Shown: one piece after another, positions 1 to 8,299 of the stretch | Layout of the letters: every line of letters begins with the position of its first letter | Position numbering within the stretch: position 1 is the stretch's first letter | Source of the DNA: Cytophagaceae bacterium UBA6715 | GTDB lineage: Bacteria; Bacteroidota; Bacteroidia; Cytophagales; Spirosomataceae | Direction of reading: 5' to 3' | Assembly: GCA_002454335.1 (NCBI GenBank) | Contig: DKIP01000065.1 | Coordinates: forward strand, 7,092-21,401 | DNA length: 14,310 nucleotides | Notes under the pieces: generated by a model | The model's input: only the letters and a program-made list of their open reading frames with translations | Database searches by the model: none | What the model was told of the DNA's origin: nothing | Translations under genes and position numbers: made by a program

Positions 1-116
1 GGGGATCTACAGGTTTTAACCTAAGACACCTCCGAAGCACCCCCACAGGGACCCCTAAGCTAAAGTCTAGGGTTATAAAAAATTTTATACCTTTACGCAC
101 CATTCACTCCACACCT

Positions 117-1520
117 ATGAAAAAAAGTATACTCCTATTCGCAGCCCTATCCCTTAGCGCGATTTCCATCATGTCCTTGCGCAAAAGCCCTGCCAAACAA
201 ATGGCCATCGAAGGACCCGCAGAGAAAACATATACCCAATATTGTGCCTCTTGCCATGGTGAAAAAGTCGAAGCCTTCGTAGATCGACAATGGAAACACG
301 GCAACAAAAAAGAACAAATCATCGCTAGCATCACCGGTGGCTATCCCGAATTAGGCATGCCTACCTGGAAAGAAGTTTTGTCGGCACAGGAAATCGAAAA
401 ATTGGCCGACTTGATCGTCGAGAATTTAGCGGGTGTGGAGCAATATAAATTTGCCAACAAGCCGACGAGTAATATCTTTAAATCCGAAGGGATGACCATT
501 CAGTTGGACACCATCGCCACAGGTTTAGACAGCCCTTGGGGGTTTGCACAATTACCAAATCACGATTATTTAATCACAGATCGTGCCGGTAAATTGTATT
601 TAGTCGACCAAAAACAACACAAAACGGTCATTTCAGGTACCCCTGCCGTGATGGCCAAAGGACAAGGAGGTTTGCTAGACATCACCCTTCACCCAGCATT
701 TGCACAAAACGGCTGGATTTACATGTCTTATTCGAAATTCAGAACAGAAGCGGGTCAAACGGAAACGACCACGGCGATCGTTCGCGGTAAAATCAAAAAC
801 AATCAATGGGTTGATTCACAAGAAATTTTCGAGGCAAAACCTTATACCAAAACATTCCACCACTTTGGATCTCGTTTGGCATTCGATAAAAAAGGTTACC
901 TATTCTTCAGTGTAGGCGAACGTGGCATGGAAAAAATATTCCCACAAGCTTTGGATAATGACAACGGTAAAATCCATCGCATCAAAGATGACGGTAGCAT
1001 TCCAGCGGATAATCCTTTTGCCAAAAGCGCGAACCCTACGGTTTATTCATATGGCCAACGAAACCCGCAAGGTTTGACTTTAAATCCTACGACTGGCGCG
1101 ATCTGGGAAACAGAACATGGTCCACGCGGTGGAGATGAAATCAACATCATCCAAGCAGGTAAAAACTACGGTTGGCCTGCCATCTCCTACGGCATCAACT
1201 ACGATGGCAAACCCATAACAGCAATTTCGAAAAAAGACGGCATGGAACAACCCATCTCATATTGGATTCCTTCCATTGCTCCCTCGGGATTAACTTTTGT
1301 CGTAGGCGACAAATACCCTGCTTGGAAAGGAAATTTGATGGTAGGTTCTTTGCGTTTCAACTACCTGAATCGCTGTGTGATCAAGGATAACAAAGTCATC
1401 AAACAGGAAAAAGTCCTTGTTAACCTCGGCCGCATGCGAAATGTGGAACAAGGTGTCGATGGATACTTGTACGTGGGAACTGAAAACCCAGGCATGGTCT
1501 TCCGCCTTAGACCTTTATAA
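117..1520 (+). CDS. Exported cytochrome c–PQQ-dependent sugar dehydrogenase fusion
   Basis: Probably oxidises aldose sugars or related alcohols in the periplasm with PQQ and passes electrons to its own c-type haem. An N-terminal hydrophobic leader (residues 1-20) precedes a small cytochrome c domain (about 35-105) with haem motif CASCH (43-47) and a likely distal Met81 in GMPTW. The remainder (about 125-465) is a six-bladed propeller of the soluble glucose/aldose sugar dehydrogenase (GSDH) family. Its typical motifs are HHFGSRLAFD (248-257), ALDNDNGKIHR (278-288), YGQRNPQGL (312-320) and EHGPRGGDEIN (333-343), the last two being regions that contact PQQ and calcium in characterised relatives. 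The reading frame stays open back to the window edge, but ATG 117 is the first start codon in it and gives a clean signal peptide. The gene is monocistronic, with a terminator just after the stop. The substrate is unknown; the fold and haem domain are confident. Confidence 0.9.
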   Translation: MKKSILLFAALSLSAISIMSLRKSPAKQMAIEGPAEKTYTQYCASCHGEKVEAFVDRQWKHGNKKEQIIASITGGYPELGMPTWKEVLSAQEIEKLADLIVENLAGVEQYKFANKPTSNIFKSEGMTIQLDTIATGLDSPWGFAQLPNHDYLITDRAGKLYLVDQKQHKTVISGTPAVMAKGQGGLLDITLHPAFAQNGWIYMSYSKFRTEAGQTETTTAIVRGKIKNNQWVDSQEIFEAKPYTKTFHHFGSRLAFDKKGYLFFSVGERGMEKIFPQALDNDNGKIHRIKDDGSIPADNPFAKSANPTVYSYGQRNPQGLTLNPTTGAIWETEHGPRGGDEINIIQAGKNYGWPAISYGINYDGKPITAISKKDGMEQPISYWIPSIAPSGLTFVVGDKYPAWKGNLMVGSLRFNYLNRCVIKDNKVIKQEKVLVNLGRMRNVEQGVDGYLYVGTENPGMVFRLRPL

Positions 1521-1526
1521 TACTTC

Positions 1527-1558
1527 AAAAAAAGCCTGATTCGTTCAGGCTTTTTTTT
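1527..1558 (+). terminator. Rho-independent terminator after the sugar dehydrogenase gene
   Basis: The arms GCCTGA (1534-1539) and TCAGGC (1545-1550) enclose a 5-base loop. A run of seven A precedes the stem and a run of eight T follows it, so the stem can extend through A-T pairs. It lies 6 bases after the stop codon at 1520 and should isolate this gene from the receptor gene at 1654. Confidence 0.88.
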
Positions 1559-1653
1559 GGACCATTCATCCCATTATGCTTGTCCATGCAACGCATTGGT
1601 TCGAAATTGCATCTAGCTTTTTTTTTATCAACAGCTTTATTCAATCCGCCTAA

Positions 1654-4083
1654 ATGCGTTTACTACTTTTACTATTATTGATTTCTACAGTTTCTTTTGC
1701 TCAAAATTCCTTGCAGTTTCGTTTGCAGGATACGAACAAACAAGACCTCCCCTTTTCCACAGCTATTCTAAAGAAATTACCCGATTCCACGCTCTACAAA
1801 GGTATTTTAACCGACGAAAATGGAGTAGGGAAACTGAGCAAAATCCCTTCGGGCAACTATGTTTTACAAGTTCAATCGACCGGATTTATTACCCAAAAAT
1901 TAAGCCTACCCGCTATCACAGAGACATCTCAAATTGACCTCGGCGTGATCAGCCTTTTGGCCTTAACCAAAGAATTAGCGGAGGTGGAAGTCCGCGCCGC
2001 CAAACCGCTCATCGAAAAAAAGCTGGATAAAACCATTGTCAATGTAGAGAATTCAGCGATGGCTGCTGGCAATACAACCATGGAGGTTTTAGAGCGTTCA
2101 CCGGGTGTGATTGTGGATAAAGATGGAAACATTTCCCTTCGAGGTAAATCGGGTGCCAAAGTCATGATTGATGGGAAAATCTCCTATTTGACAGGAACCG
2201 ATTTGGCCAATTACCTACGTAATCTTCCTGCAGACCAAATTTCTACCTTGGAAATCATGACCAATCCCTCTTCGCGCTACGATGCCGCAGGAACGGGTGG
2301 AATTATCAACATAAAATTGAAGAAAAATGCCAATATCGGCATGAATGGATCAGCAAATGCAACCATGGCGCAAGGGTACTTTTTCCGACAATCGGTGGGG
2401 ACTAACCTAAATTATCGCAACAATGGTTGGAACTGGTTTGGAAATGCCTCGTACGTTCACCGGCCAAATATGGAACGCAATTATCTACTGCGGAAATTCA
2501 CGGCCCAACAAGAAAATTGGGAGCAAAATTTTCAATATGCGAATCAAAGTGAGAACACCCAATTGAAGGCCGGCGTCGATTGGTATGCATCACCTAAAAC
2601 AACCTACGGCGTGTTATTTTCTGGCGGATATAATCATAATCGCTTGAAAGACGGTTTAAATCGTACGGTTCAAATGAATAGCCAGAATGAGGTTCTATCG
2701 CGTTTGGATACGTACAACTCTCTAGACAATCCATTTTTCAATTATGCGACCAACTTTAATTTCAAACATACTTACGATTCAACCGGACGAGAGTTATCCA
2801 TCGACTTGGATCAGGCACGATTCGTGGATGAAAGCCAAAACAACTATCGCTCACGCTATGTAAATGCCATGTTTTTACCTTTCAAAGCAGATTCCTTGTT
2901 ACGCACAGCTTCTCAATCTTACATCGAACAATACTCCCTAAAATCCGACTACGTCGTCCCATCCTTTTTAAAGGCCAAATGGGGCCTGGGTATGAAATCC
3001 TCATGGGTAAAAACAGATAATGATTTACAATTCCGCGCGAAATCCGCTTTGGCAGAAAACTACAATTTCTTGACAGGCCAAAGCAATCGTTTTGTCTACA
3101 CCGAACAGATCCATGCGCTGTATTTAAATACAGAAAGAGCGATTGGCAAATTTAGTTACCAAATAGGCCTGAGAGGCGAATGGACCTTTGCCGATGGAAT
3201 TTCCAAATCCTATACAGGCGAAGCCGATCAATCGTTTCACCGCGATTACTTGCAATTTTTCCCAAGTGCATTTTTACAGTATGAAGCTTCTAAAAAGCAT
3301 ACGTTGGGCATGAATTACAGTCGGCGCATCGACCGCCCCGGATATTCCGATTTGAATCCTTTCGTATTTTTCCTCGACAACTATACCTACAATGTGGGTA
3401 ATCCCATGTTGATGCCCCAGCTCACCAATTCCTTCGAATTGAGCCATACCTACCTGGGAGGTATTTCGACCACTTTGGGATATAGTCATACCGATCAGGT
3501 CATTACGCAATTATTGAAGCAAGATGTGGCGACACGTAAAACTTACCAAACAACGGCGAATATGGCGCAGCGTGTAACCTATAGCGTAGGTATTTCATTG
3601 CCTATCCCAGTGAATAAATGGTGGACAAGCAACTCAGACATATTCTTTAATCGTGCGGAATTAAGCGGTAACATTGCGGCCTCGGCTATAGCTCCATCGG
3701 CTAATATGTTTTACATTTCCTCCAACCATACATTTACCCTTCCCAAAGACATCAAAATCGAATTGGGCGGAAATTATTTTACAGGAGGATTAGAAGGCGC
3801 ATTTGTATTTGGAGCAGGAGGGCAGCTGAACATGGGGATTCAAAAAACCATCATGAAGAAGCGTGCAACCATTCGTTTAAACGCGCAAGATATCTTGTAC
3901 ACGTCTAATCCGCCGGTGACGATCAAATATGCGGATTTGGATGTATTTGTACAGCCAAAGAATGATTCCCGAATCGTACGCTTAAACTTTACGTATCGTT
4001 TTGGAAACGCCTCAATCAAAGGCGCCCGTCAGCGAGCAACCGGATTAGATGCAGAAAAAGGGCGTGTCAAAGGAGCCAATTAA
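1654..4083 (+). CDS. Outer membrane beta-barrel protein, TonB-dependent receptor type with carboxypeptidase-regulatory-like N-domain
   Basis: An 809-residue outer membrane receptor that probably imports or binds an unidentified ligand. A short signal peptide (1-16, cleavage near SFA/Q) leads into a CarboxypepD_reg-like beta-sandwich (about 20-100). A plug domain follows (about 108-225), with the ELAEVEVRAAKP entry motif, the LRG...IDG core (162-174) and the TNPSSRYDAAGTGGIINIKLKK plug end, split here as TNPSSRYDAAG (203-213) and TGGIINIKLKK (214-224). The rest is a barrel of the OMP_b-brl_3 type. The final strand FTYRFG is followed by a basic tail containing KGARQRATG, which I recall as a frequent ending in this family rather than a read-through. 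The gene stands alone after the terminator at 1527 and converges on the next receptor; its TAA (4081-4083) overlaps the opposing stop. No SusD partner is present, so this is not a classical glycan-uptake pair. The ligand is unknown. Confidence 0.9.
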   Translation: MRLLLLLLLISTVSFAQNSLQFRLQDTNKQDLPFSTAILKKLPDSTLYKGILTDENGVGKLSKIPSGNYVLQVQSTGFITQKLSLPAITETSQIDLGVISLLALTKELAEVEVRAAKPLIEKKLDKTIVNVENSAMAAGNTTMEVLERSPGVIVDKDGNISLRGKSGAKVMIDGKISYLTGTDLANYLRNLPADQISTLEIMTNPSSRYDAAGTGGIINIKLKKNANIGMNGSANATMAQGYFFRQSVGTNLNYRNNGWNWFGNASYVHRPNMERNYLLRKFTAQQENWEQNFQYANQSENTQLKAGVDWYASPKTTYGVLFSGGYNHNRLKDGLNRTVQMNSQNEVLSRLDTYNSLDNPFFNYATNFNFKHTYDSTGRELSIDLDQARFVDESQNNYRSRYVNAMFLPFKADSLLRTASQSYIEQYSLKSDYVVPSFLKAKWGLGMKSSWVKTDNDLQFRAKSALAENYNFLTGQSNRFVYTEQIHALYLNTERAIGKFSYQIGLRGEWTFADGISKSYTGEADQSFHRDYLQFFPSAFLQYEASKKHTLGMNYSRRIDRPGYSDLNPFVFFLDNYTYNVGNPMLMPQLTNSFELSHTYLGGISTTLGYSHTDQVITQLLKQDVATRKTYQTTANMAQRVTYSVGISLPIPVNKWWTSNSDIFFNRAELSGNIAASAIAPSANMFYISSNHTFTLPKDIKIELGGNYFTGGLEGAFVFGAGGQLNMGIQKTIMKKRATIRLNAQDILYTSNPPVTIKYADLDVFVQPKNDSRIVRLNFTYRFGNASIKGARQRATGLDAEKGRVKGAN

Positions 4084-6176
4084 TCCTCCTCGCCGGCTTC
4101 TTCTTCGTTGACCGATTTCCGATTTTTAAGACCCGAATTTTTCTTCGAGCTGAGCTTAAACGCCAGGCCGATGTAGAAAATTCGGGTTTCTTTTTTCTTC
4201 CTCAGATCATTAACAAAACCAAACGGCCTTGAATCATAGACTGTCTGTTGCGAATTAAACACATCATTCAACCGAGCATTCAACACCCATGCTTTCCATT
4301 CTTGCTTAAATCCCAAGTCCACGGTATAAAAACCTTGGATAATACCTAAGGGATGAATTTGGGCGGATTGATAAATAGCACTCAGCTGCAAAGATGCCTG
4401 CGGTGTTAGATTCCAAATTTGACTGATGCGTCCATTCCAACTCCAGCGATTCAAATTCAAGGATTGCTCTTGCACCTGCCCCTGCAGGTCCGTTTGGTAC
4501 AAGGAGCTCGTCACGTTCACCTTCCAATTTTTCAGTGGACTAATCGAACTAATATTTTCAATTCCCCAAGTCTCCGAATGCGAGATGTTCTCAAAGCGTG
4601 TCAACGTTGTGTCCCCATCCATTAAAGTTCTTACGCGGCCCACGAGTTGATTGACCCGACGATAAAAAACCTGATTCGTTGTATGCCAAGTACCTACATC
4701 CAGGGAATGTTCCATCTCGAACAAATACGTTCGCTCTGGTTGCAACATTGGGTTCCCCGATTGCAAATTCAAGGGATCAGCGAAAGAAATAAACGGATTC
4801 AAGGCCTTAAATGATGGGCGATTAACCCGGGAACTGAGCCGCAATCTTAACCGCTGGCTTTTTGTCAATTCTTTTTCCATGGAAAACGAAGGAAATAGTT
4901 GAACATAATTCAAATTTGCCTGCGTAGCCTCAGCGCGCAATCCACCTTGAACATCCCAAGCCTTACCTGTAAAACGGGCCGCCCCATAAATCGCTTGAAT
5001 CCGCTCAACATAGGTAAACGCATTACTTCGTTTAGCATCTAATTTCCATGATCCTTGTAATTTCTCATAGCGAAAATCCGTATCAAAGAAGCGTTCTGTT
5101 GCCTTAAATCCATAATCGAGGCGAAGGTTCTTGGACCATTGAGTTTCCCAGTCTCCTTGCAATAGCAAGGTGTAATTGGAACTAATCGCAGAAGATTGTT
5201 CGACCCGATTGGGAATATTCGTATTTGGAATATCGAAACCATCATAAAAATATCGCTGTGTAAAATCGTTTTGATCTTCACCCCTATTTCGAATCCATAA
5301 AAAATCGAGATGCGTAGTTGTCCGTTGTTTAGCAATCGTTCCCAAAGAAATCAGCACATCCATGCCCCGATCATCCCCACGCTTATCGGCATCGCGAATG
5401 TAATAGCGATCCGCTGAACGAATAAATTGCGATAAATTCTGCCTAACCTCATTGTTATGGTCTTGGGAATAGCGCGTGAATAACTGCATACCTAAACTCC
5501 AACGGGGATTCAACCGATATTCGAGCTGACTTTGTAAAGCATGGTTATAATCTCGATTCACCTCAAAGGTTTCCTGTTGGATTTGAGCTAGACCATATAA
5601 GCTAGAATTCTCTCGATAAAGTTGTTGGTAATTATCCCGTATCGACTGCTTGAAATTATAATCAAAGGAATAAGTCAAGCGTTTGAAACCATTACCATAC
5701 CGGGTCGAAACAGCCACTTGGTCATGCGTTCCCCCTTGTAAATTTATTTGTGCTTGCTTGAACCCTAAGCCTTTCTTCAAGACAATATTCAAAATTCCAG
5801 AACTCCCTTCCGCCGAATATTTAGCTCCTGGGGAAGAAATAATTTCAATGTAATCAATGCGATCTGCAGGGAATAGACTAAGTGCATTCGCTCGGGAAGA
5901 GGCTAAAATTCCCGATGGTTTTCCATCAAAATAAATCGTAAGGCTTTGGCTACCGCGGTATTGAATCGAGCCATCGCCAGCCACATAGATGGAGGGAATA
6001 TTCGCTAAAACATCTTGTAAATTTCCGCCTAAATTGGTCAAATTCGCACTCGGATAAAAGACCTGCTTGCCATATTCTGGCCTACGAGCTTTTACCTCGA
6101 TGTTGCTTAATGTATCGACCTGAGCTGAAACATGGATCGAAAGGAGGAAATAGAAGAGTAAGCTAAGCTTCCGCAT
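4080..6176 (-). CDS. Outer membrane beta-barrel protein, plug-only TonB-dependent receptor type
   Basis: An outer membrane receptor of 698 residues from the preferred start. It has a signal peptide (MRKLSLLFYFLLSIHVSA/Q) and, unlike the neighbouring receptor, no carboxypeptidase-like N-domain: the mature protein goes almost at once into a plug (NIEVKARRPE, NIPSIYVAGDGSIQYRG, IYFDGKPSG, then SPGAKYSAEGSSGILNIVLKKG, given here as SPGAKYSAEGSS and GILNIVLKKG). The barrel ends near FYIGLAFKLS, with a charged tail rich in K then E/D. An upstream ATG at 6194 would add six residues (MKPLRL). I prefer 6176 because the leader is cleaner and the overlap with the upstream DUF4956 gene is then only 14 bases. 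The gene is probably cotranscribed and translationally coupled with that gene. It shares little obvious sequence with the convergent receptor beyond family motifs, so a recent duplication is unlikely. The ligand is unknown. Confidence 0.88.
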   Translation of the reverse strand: MRKLSLLFYFLLSIHVSAQVDTLSNIEVKARRPEYGKQVFYPSANLTNLGGNLQDVLANIPSIYVAGDGSIQYRGSQSLTIYFDGKPSGILASSRANALSLFPADRIDYIEIISSPGAKYSAEGSSGILNIVLKKGLGFKQAQINLQGGTHDQVAVSTRYGNGFKRLTYSFDYNFKQSIRDNYQQLYRENSSLYGLAQIQQETFEVNRDYNHALQSQLEYRLNPRWSLGMQLFTRYSQDHNNEVRQNLSQFIRSADRYYIRDADKRGDDRGMDVLISLGTIAKQRTTTHLDFLWIRNRGEDQNDFTQRYFYDGFDIPNTNIPNRVEQSSAISSNYTLLLQGDWETQWSKNLRLDYGFKATERFFDTDFRYEKLQGSWKLDAKRSNAFTYVERIQAIYGAARFTGKAWDVQGGLRAEATQANLNYVQLFPSFSMEKELTKSQRLRLRLSSRVNRPSFKALNPFISFADPLNLQSGNPMLQPERTYLFEMEHSLDVGTWHTTNQVFYRRVNQLVGRVRTLMDGDTTLTRFENISHSETWGIENISSISPLKNWKVNVTSSLYQTDLQGQVQEQSLNLNRWSWNGRISQIWNLTPQASLQLSAIYQSAQIHPLGIIQGFYTVDLGFKQEWKAWVLNARLNDVFNSQQTVYDSRPFGFVNDLRKKKETRIFYIGLAFKLSSKKNSGLKNRKSVNEEEAGEED

Positions 6177-6759
6177 CAGCCGTAAAGGTTTCATTATCCT
6201 TGGAATAATAATAGGCCTTTAATTGAGCAACGCCTCGTTGGTAATCTACCTTCACCACCTGCACCCGGTGAATTGGTTGGCCTGTTTTTTCAATTAAATC
6301 CTGAAGTAAAACGGACTTTTGATCCGGTTTAACCAAAGCAAGGTTTTCGTAAGTTAATACCTGAAAGTTCTCATGAGTAAGCGTCAAGAATCGGCCCAAC
6401 AAAAAGGTCACACCGACCAGCAATGAATTAGCTAAAATCAGCATCGCGTAATTTTCGAGTGACGCAATGGAATTGATGATACCGAGTGTAACGACCAGGA
6501 AAAAATAACCCATTTCGCCGATGGGTACTGTGACCGTTCGGTAGCGAAACATAGAAAACATAGCAAAAAGACCAAAAGCAAATCCGAATTTCAGATCAGC
6601 TTCAGCCAATAAAAAACAAAGCACAAATAGGATGGAATTGAACAAGAAAAAAGTGAATACAAAGTCCTTGTTTTTGTATTGGGGATAATAGATAAATCGG
6701 ATGACCAGAAAGGTAAAAAATAAATTGATCAGAAACCGAAGTGCAAAAAGCTCAATCAT
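6163..6759 (-). CDS. DUF4956 integral membrane protein
   Basis: An inner membrane protein of 198 residues with about four hydrophobic segments in its first two thirds, then a soluble cytosolic domain of about 70 residues. The stretch FGLFAMFSMFRYRTVTVPIGEMGYFF, quoted in part as FAMFSMFRYRT and VPIGEMGYFF, is the hallmark I recognise for DUF4956. Biochemical function is not established. As far as I recall, family members often sit beside polyphosphate-polymerase (VTC) or CotH-type genes, and neither is present here. A longer frame begins at TTG 6777; I chose ATG 6759 because it gives MIELFALRFLINLFF, a typical family start. The 3' end overlaps the receptor gene start, so the two are likely one operon. 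The promoter should lie in 6760-6960, shared divergently with the Rieske operon. Confidence 0.82.
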   Translation of the reverse strand: MIELFALRFLINLFFTFLVIRFIYYPQYKNKDFVFTFFLFNSILFVLCFLLAEADLKFGFAFGLFAMFSMFRYRTVTVPIGEMGYFFLVVTLGIINSIASLENYAMLILANSLLVGVTFLLGRFLTLTHENFQVLTYENLALVKPDQKSVLLQDLIEKTGQPIHRVQVVKVDYQRGVAQLKAYYYSKDNETFTADAEA

Positions 6760-6882
6760 GGAAGTTAAATTTTTCAAATGTACGGAAATAATTAACCGCT
6801 TCGTAATCCGCTTATCGCATAAAATTTAATCCTCGAAATTAAGGCACTGATGGCCATGTGCGCATTGGCCGTCGACAATGAT

Positions 6883-6902
6883 GCATGTCATAGGTAACAT
6901 GC
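6883..6902. promoter_or_regulatory. Inverted repeat GCATGT-N8-ACATGC, candidate operator
   Basis: Perfect 6-bp arms (6883-6888 and 6897-6902) are separated by 8 bases in the divergent region between the DUF4956 gene and the Rieske operon. Size and symmetry fit a dimeric regulator site. No regulator is identified and no promoter boxes could be assigned with confidence. Confidence 0.35.
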
Positions 6903-6929
6903 GAAAATTTATCCTGATAAAAACCTAAA

Positions 6930-6960
6930 TTGCATATCATAAACCCTGAAGCATATGCAA
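6930..6960. promoter_or_regulatory. Inverted repeat TTGCATAT-N15-ATATGCAA at the Rieske operon start
   Basis: Perfect 8-bp arms at 6930-6937 and 6953-6960 flank 15 bases. The right arm covers the possible ATG at 6955 and ends 6 bases before the preferred ATG at 6967. It could be an operator, or an mRNA hairpin in the leader. It argues mildly that translation begins at 6967. Confidence 0.35.
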
Positions 6961-6966
6961 TCAAAC

Positions 6967-7383
6967 ATGAAACGAAATGAATTTCTGAAATCCCTAGGAT
7001 TAAAAGGAGCATCCTTATTAGCTGTTTATTGTGGCGCAAGCGCCCTGAGTTCCTGCGAGAATGAGGCCTTAACCCCAGCATCCGCGGTTGATTTTACACT
7101 TGACCTTACTAATGCATCCTATGCGGCATTAAATACGGTTGGGAAATATGTTATTTATAATCAAATTGTCATTGCGCGCGTTTCAACTACAAGCTTTGCC
7201 GCGGTTACACAAATATGTTCACATGAGGGAAAAGCTCAGGTCATTTACAATGGAAGCAAGTTTTATTGTAATGCACATGGTGCAACCTTCAGCACGACAG
7301 GAGCAGCATTATCAGTGACTAGTAAGCCATTGACGACCTACCAAACCGCTCTAACGGGCACAACACTCCGAATATATGCGTAA
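6967..7383 (+). CDS. Rieske 2Fe-2S domain lipoprotein
   Basis: A periplasm-facing iron-sulfur electron carrier, 138 residues from the preferred start. The leader MKRNEFLKSLGLKG resembles a Tat signal with KR in place of RR and ends in a lipobox (ALSSC, Cys30). It is therefore probably exported folded with its cluster and lipid-anchored. The ligands are visible: C84-S-H86 in ICSHEG and C101-N-A-H104 in YCNAHGATFS, spaced as in Rieske proteins; the domain spans about 45-137. It is a small stand-alone Rieske protein, with no oxygenase catalytic domain and no cytochrome b neighbour, so it is unlikely to belong to a bc1 complex or a dioxygenase. An alternative ATG at 6955 adds MQSN. This is the first gene of a four-gene operon; its stop overlaps the next start by 8 bases (7376-7383), which suggests coupled translation. 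Confidence 0.88.
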   Translation: MKRNEFLKSLGLKGASLLAVYCGASALSSCENEALTPASAVDFTLDLTNASYAALNTVGKYVIYNQIVIARVSTTSFAAVTQICSHEGKAQVIYNGSKFYCNAHGATFSTTGAALSVTSKPLTTYQTALTGTTLRIYA

Positions 7384-8299
7384 CATATTCTTTGTAAGTC
7401 TACTTTTATTGGGATCCATCCAGCTTTATGCACAAGATGACCTCATGGCCATGCTGGAAAAAGAAGATGCCAAACAAACCAATTATACCTTGGCGACATT
7501 TAAAGCTTCCCGATTGATCAATGGTCAAACCGTGGAGACGATCGCGAAACAACACCTTAATTTCTGGATTTCACACCGTTTTGGGGCGATTAATTCGGGC
7601 TTTATTGATAATTTTTTGGGCTTGGATGAAGCTCGGATTCGCCTTGGATTGGAGTACGCGATTACGGATCGATTGCTTGTAGGAGCGGGTAGATCTACCA
7701 TCGAAAAAACCTACGATAGTTATGTGAAATACAAGTTAATTCGTCAATCCAATAAAATGCCAGTCACGGTAACAGCGTATGGAAGCATTGCAAGCAATAC
7801 GATGAAAACGGGTTATACGATGGAATCGGGTACAGTGATGCGATTCAACAATAATTTACAAAGGCAAACATTTATGGGCCAAATATTAATCGCCCGTAAG
7901 TTTTCGGATAAATTATCTGCGCAGATCATGCCCACGCTATTCCACAACAACTTAGCCGAAAATGTATACATGGAAAACACACAGGCAGCGATGGGATTTG
8001 GAGGACGATATAAATTGAGTAATCGATTAAGTGTGTCAGCTGAATATTATTATAACTTCATAGAAAAAGAGGAATATGAAGAATCAGCGGGCCAAAAATA
8101 CCCTTATCATAATTCCTTGGCGATTGGATTCGACATTGAAACTGGCGGGCACGTGTTTCAATTGCATGTAACAAATTCACGTGGCATGATTGAAAAACAT
8201 TTTATCGGCCAGACGATTGGTACCTGGCAAAACGGGGATCTTTTTTATGGCTTCAACATGGCAAGAACTTTTAGTTTCGAACCCAAAATCAAAAAATAA
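7376..8299 (+). CDS. DUF5777-family outer membrane beta-barrel protein
   Basis: Probably a small outer membrane barrel of 307 residues. A signal peptide (1-19, cleavage near LYA/Q) precedes a short acidic stretch and the block LATFKASRLINGQTVET (39-55). The blocks WISHRFGAINSGF, FLGLDEARIRLGLEYAITD and LVGAGRSTIEKTYD follow, a pattern I recognise as DUF5777. Most of the remainder alternates hydrophobic and polar residues in strand-turn-strand units, ending in FYGFNMARTFSFEPKIKK. No enzymatic residues are apparent. Its position between a Rieske lipoprotein and a YceI/multihaem cytochrome pair suggests a structural or conduit role in envelope redox chemistry; this is inference. Its stop overlaps the YceI start in TAATG. 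Confidence 0.8.
   Translation: MRNIFFVSLLLLGSIQLYAQDDLMAMLEKEDAKQTNYTLATFKASRLINGQTVETIAKQHLNFWISHRFGAINSGFIDNFLGLDEARIRLGLEYAITDRLLVGAGRSTIEKTYDSYVKYKLIRQSNKMPVTVTAYGSIASNTMKTGYTMESGTVMRFNNNLQRQTFMGQILIARKFSDKLSAQIMPTLFHNNLAENVYMENTQAAMGFGGRYKLSNRLSVSAEYYYNFIEKEEYEESAGQKYPYHNSLAIGFDIETGGHVFQLHVTNSRGMIEKHFIGQTIGTWQNGDLFYGFNMARTFSFEPKIKK

Noticed and set aside
1..24. Possible C-terminal end of an upstream gene (frame 2 reads GIYRF then stop at 17-19, a beta-barrel-like ending)
   Set aside because: Only five residues are visible and another frame also ends nearby (stop at 22-24), so the frame cannot be chosen.
88..95. TACCTTTA as a Bacteroidota -7 promoter box (TAnnTTTG) before the sugar dehydrogenase
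   Set aside because: Its last base mismatches and no TTTG-like -33 element lies at the expected distance.
1596..1621. TTG plus TAGCTTTT as promoter for the receptor at 1654
   Set aside because: The spacer is only 15 bases, shorter than usual, and the T-run makes a TAnnTTT match easy by chance.
1654..6176. The two receptors as a recent inverted gene duplication
   Set aside because: Domain layout differs (N-domain present in one only) and shared sequence is limited to family motifs.
6839..7081. Minus-strand open frame of 80 codons opposite the Rieske leader
   Set aside because: It has no family resemblance and covers a well-supported coding start and regulatory repeats on the other strand.
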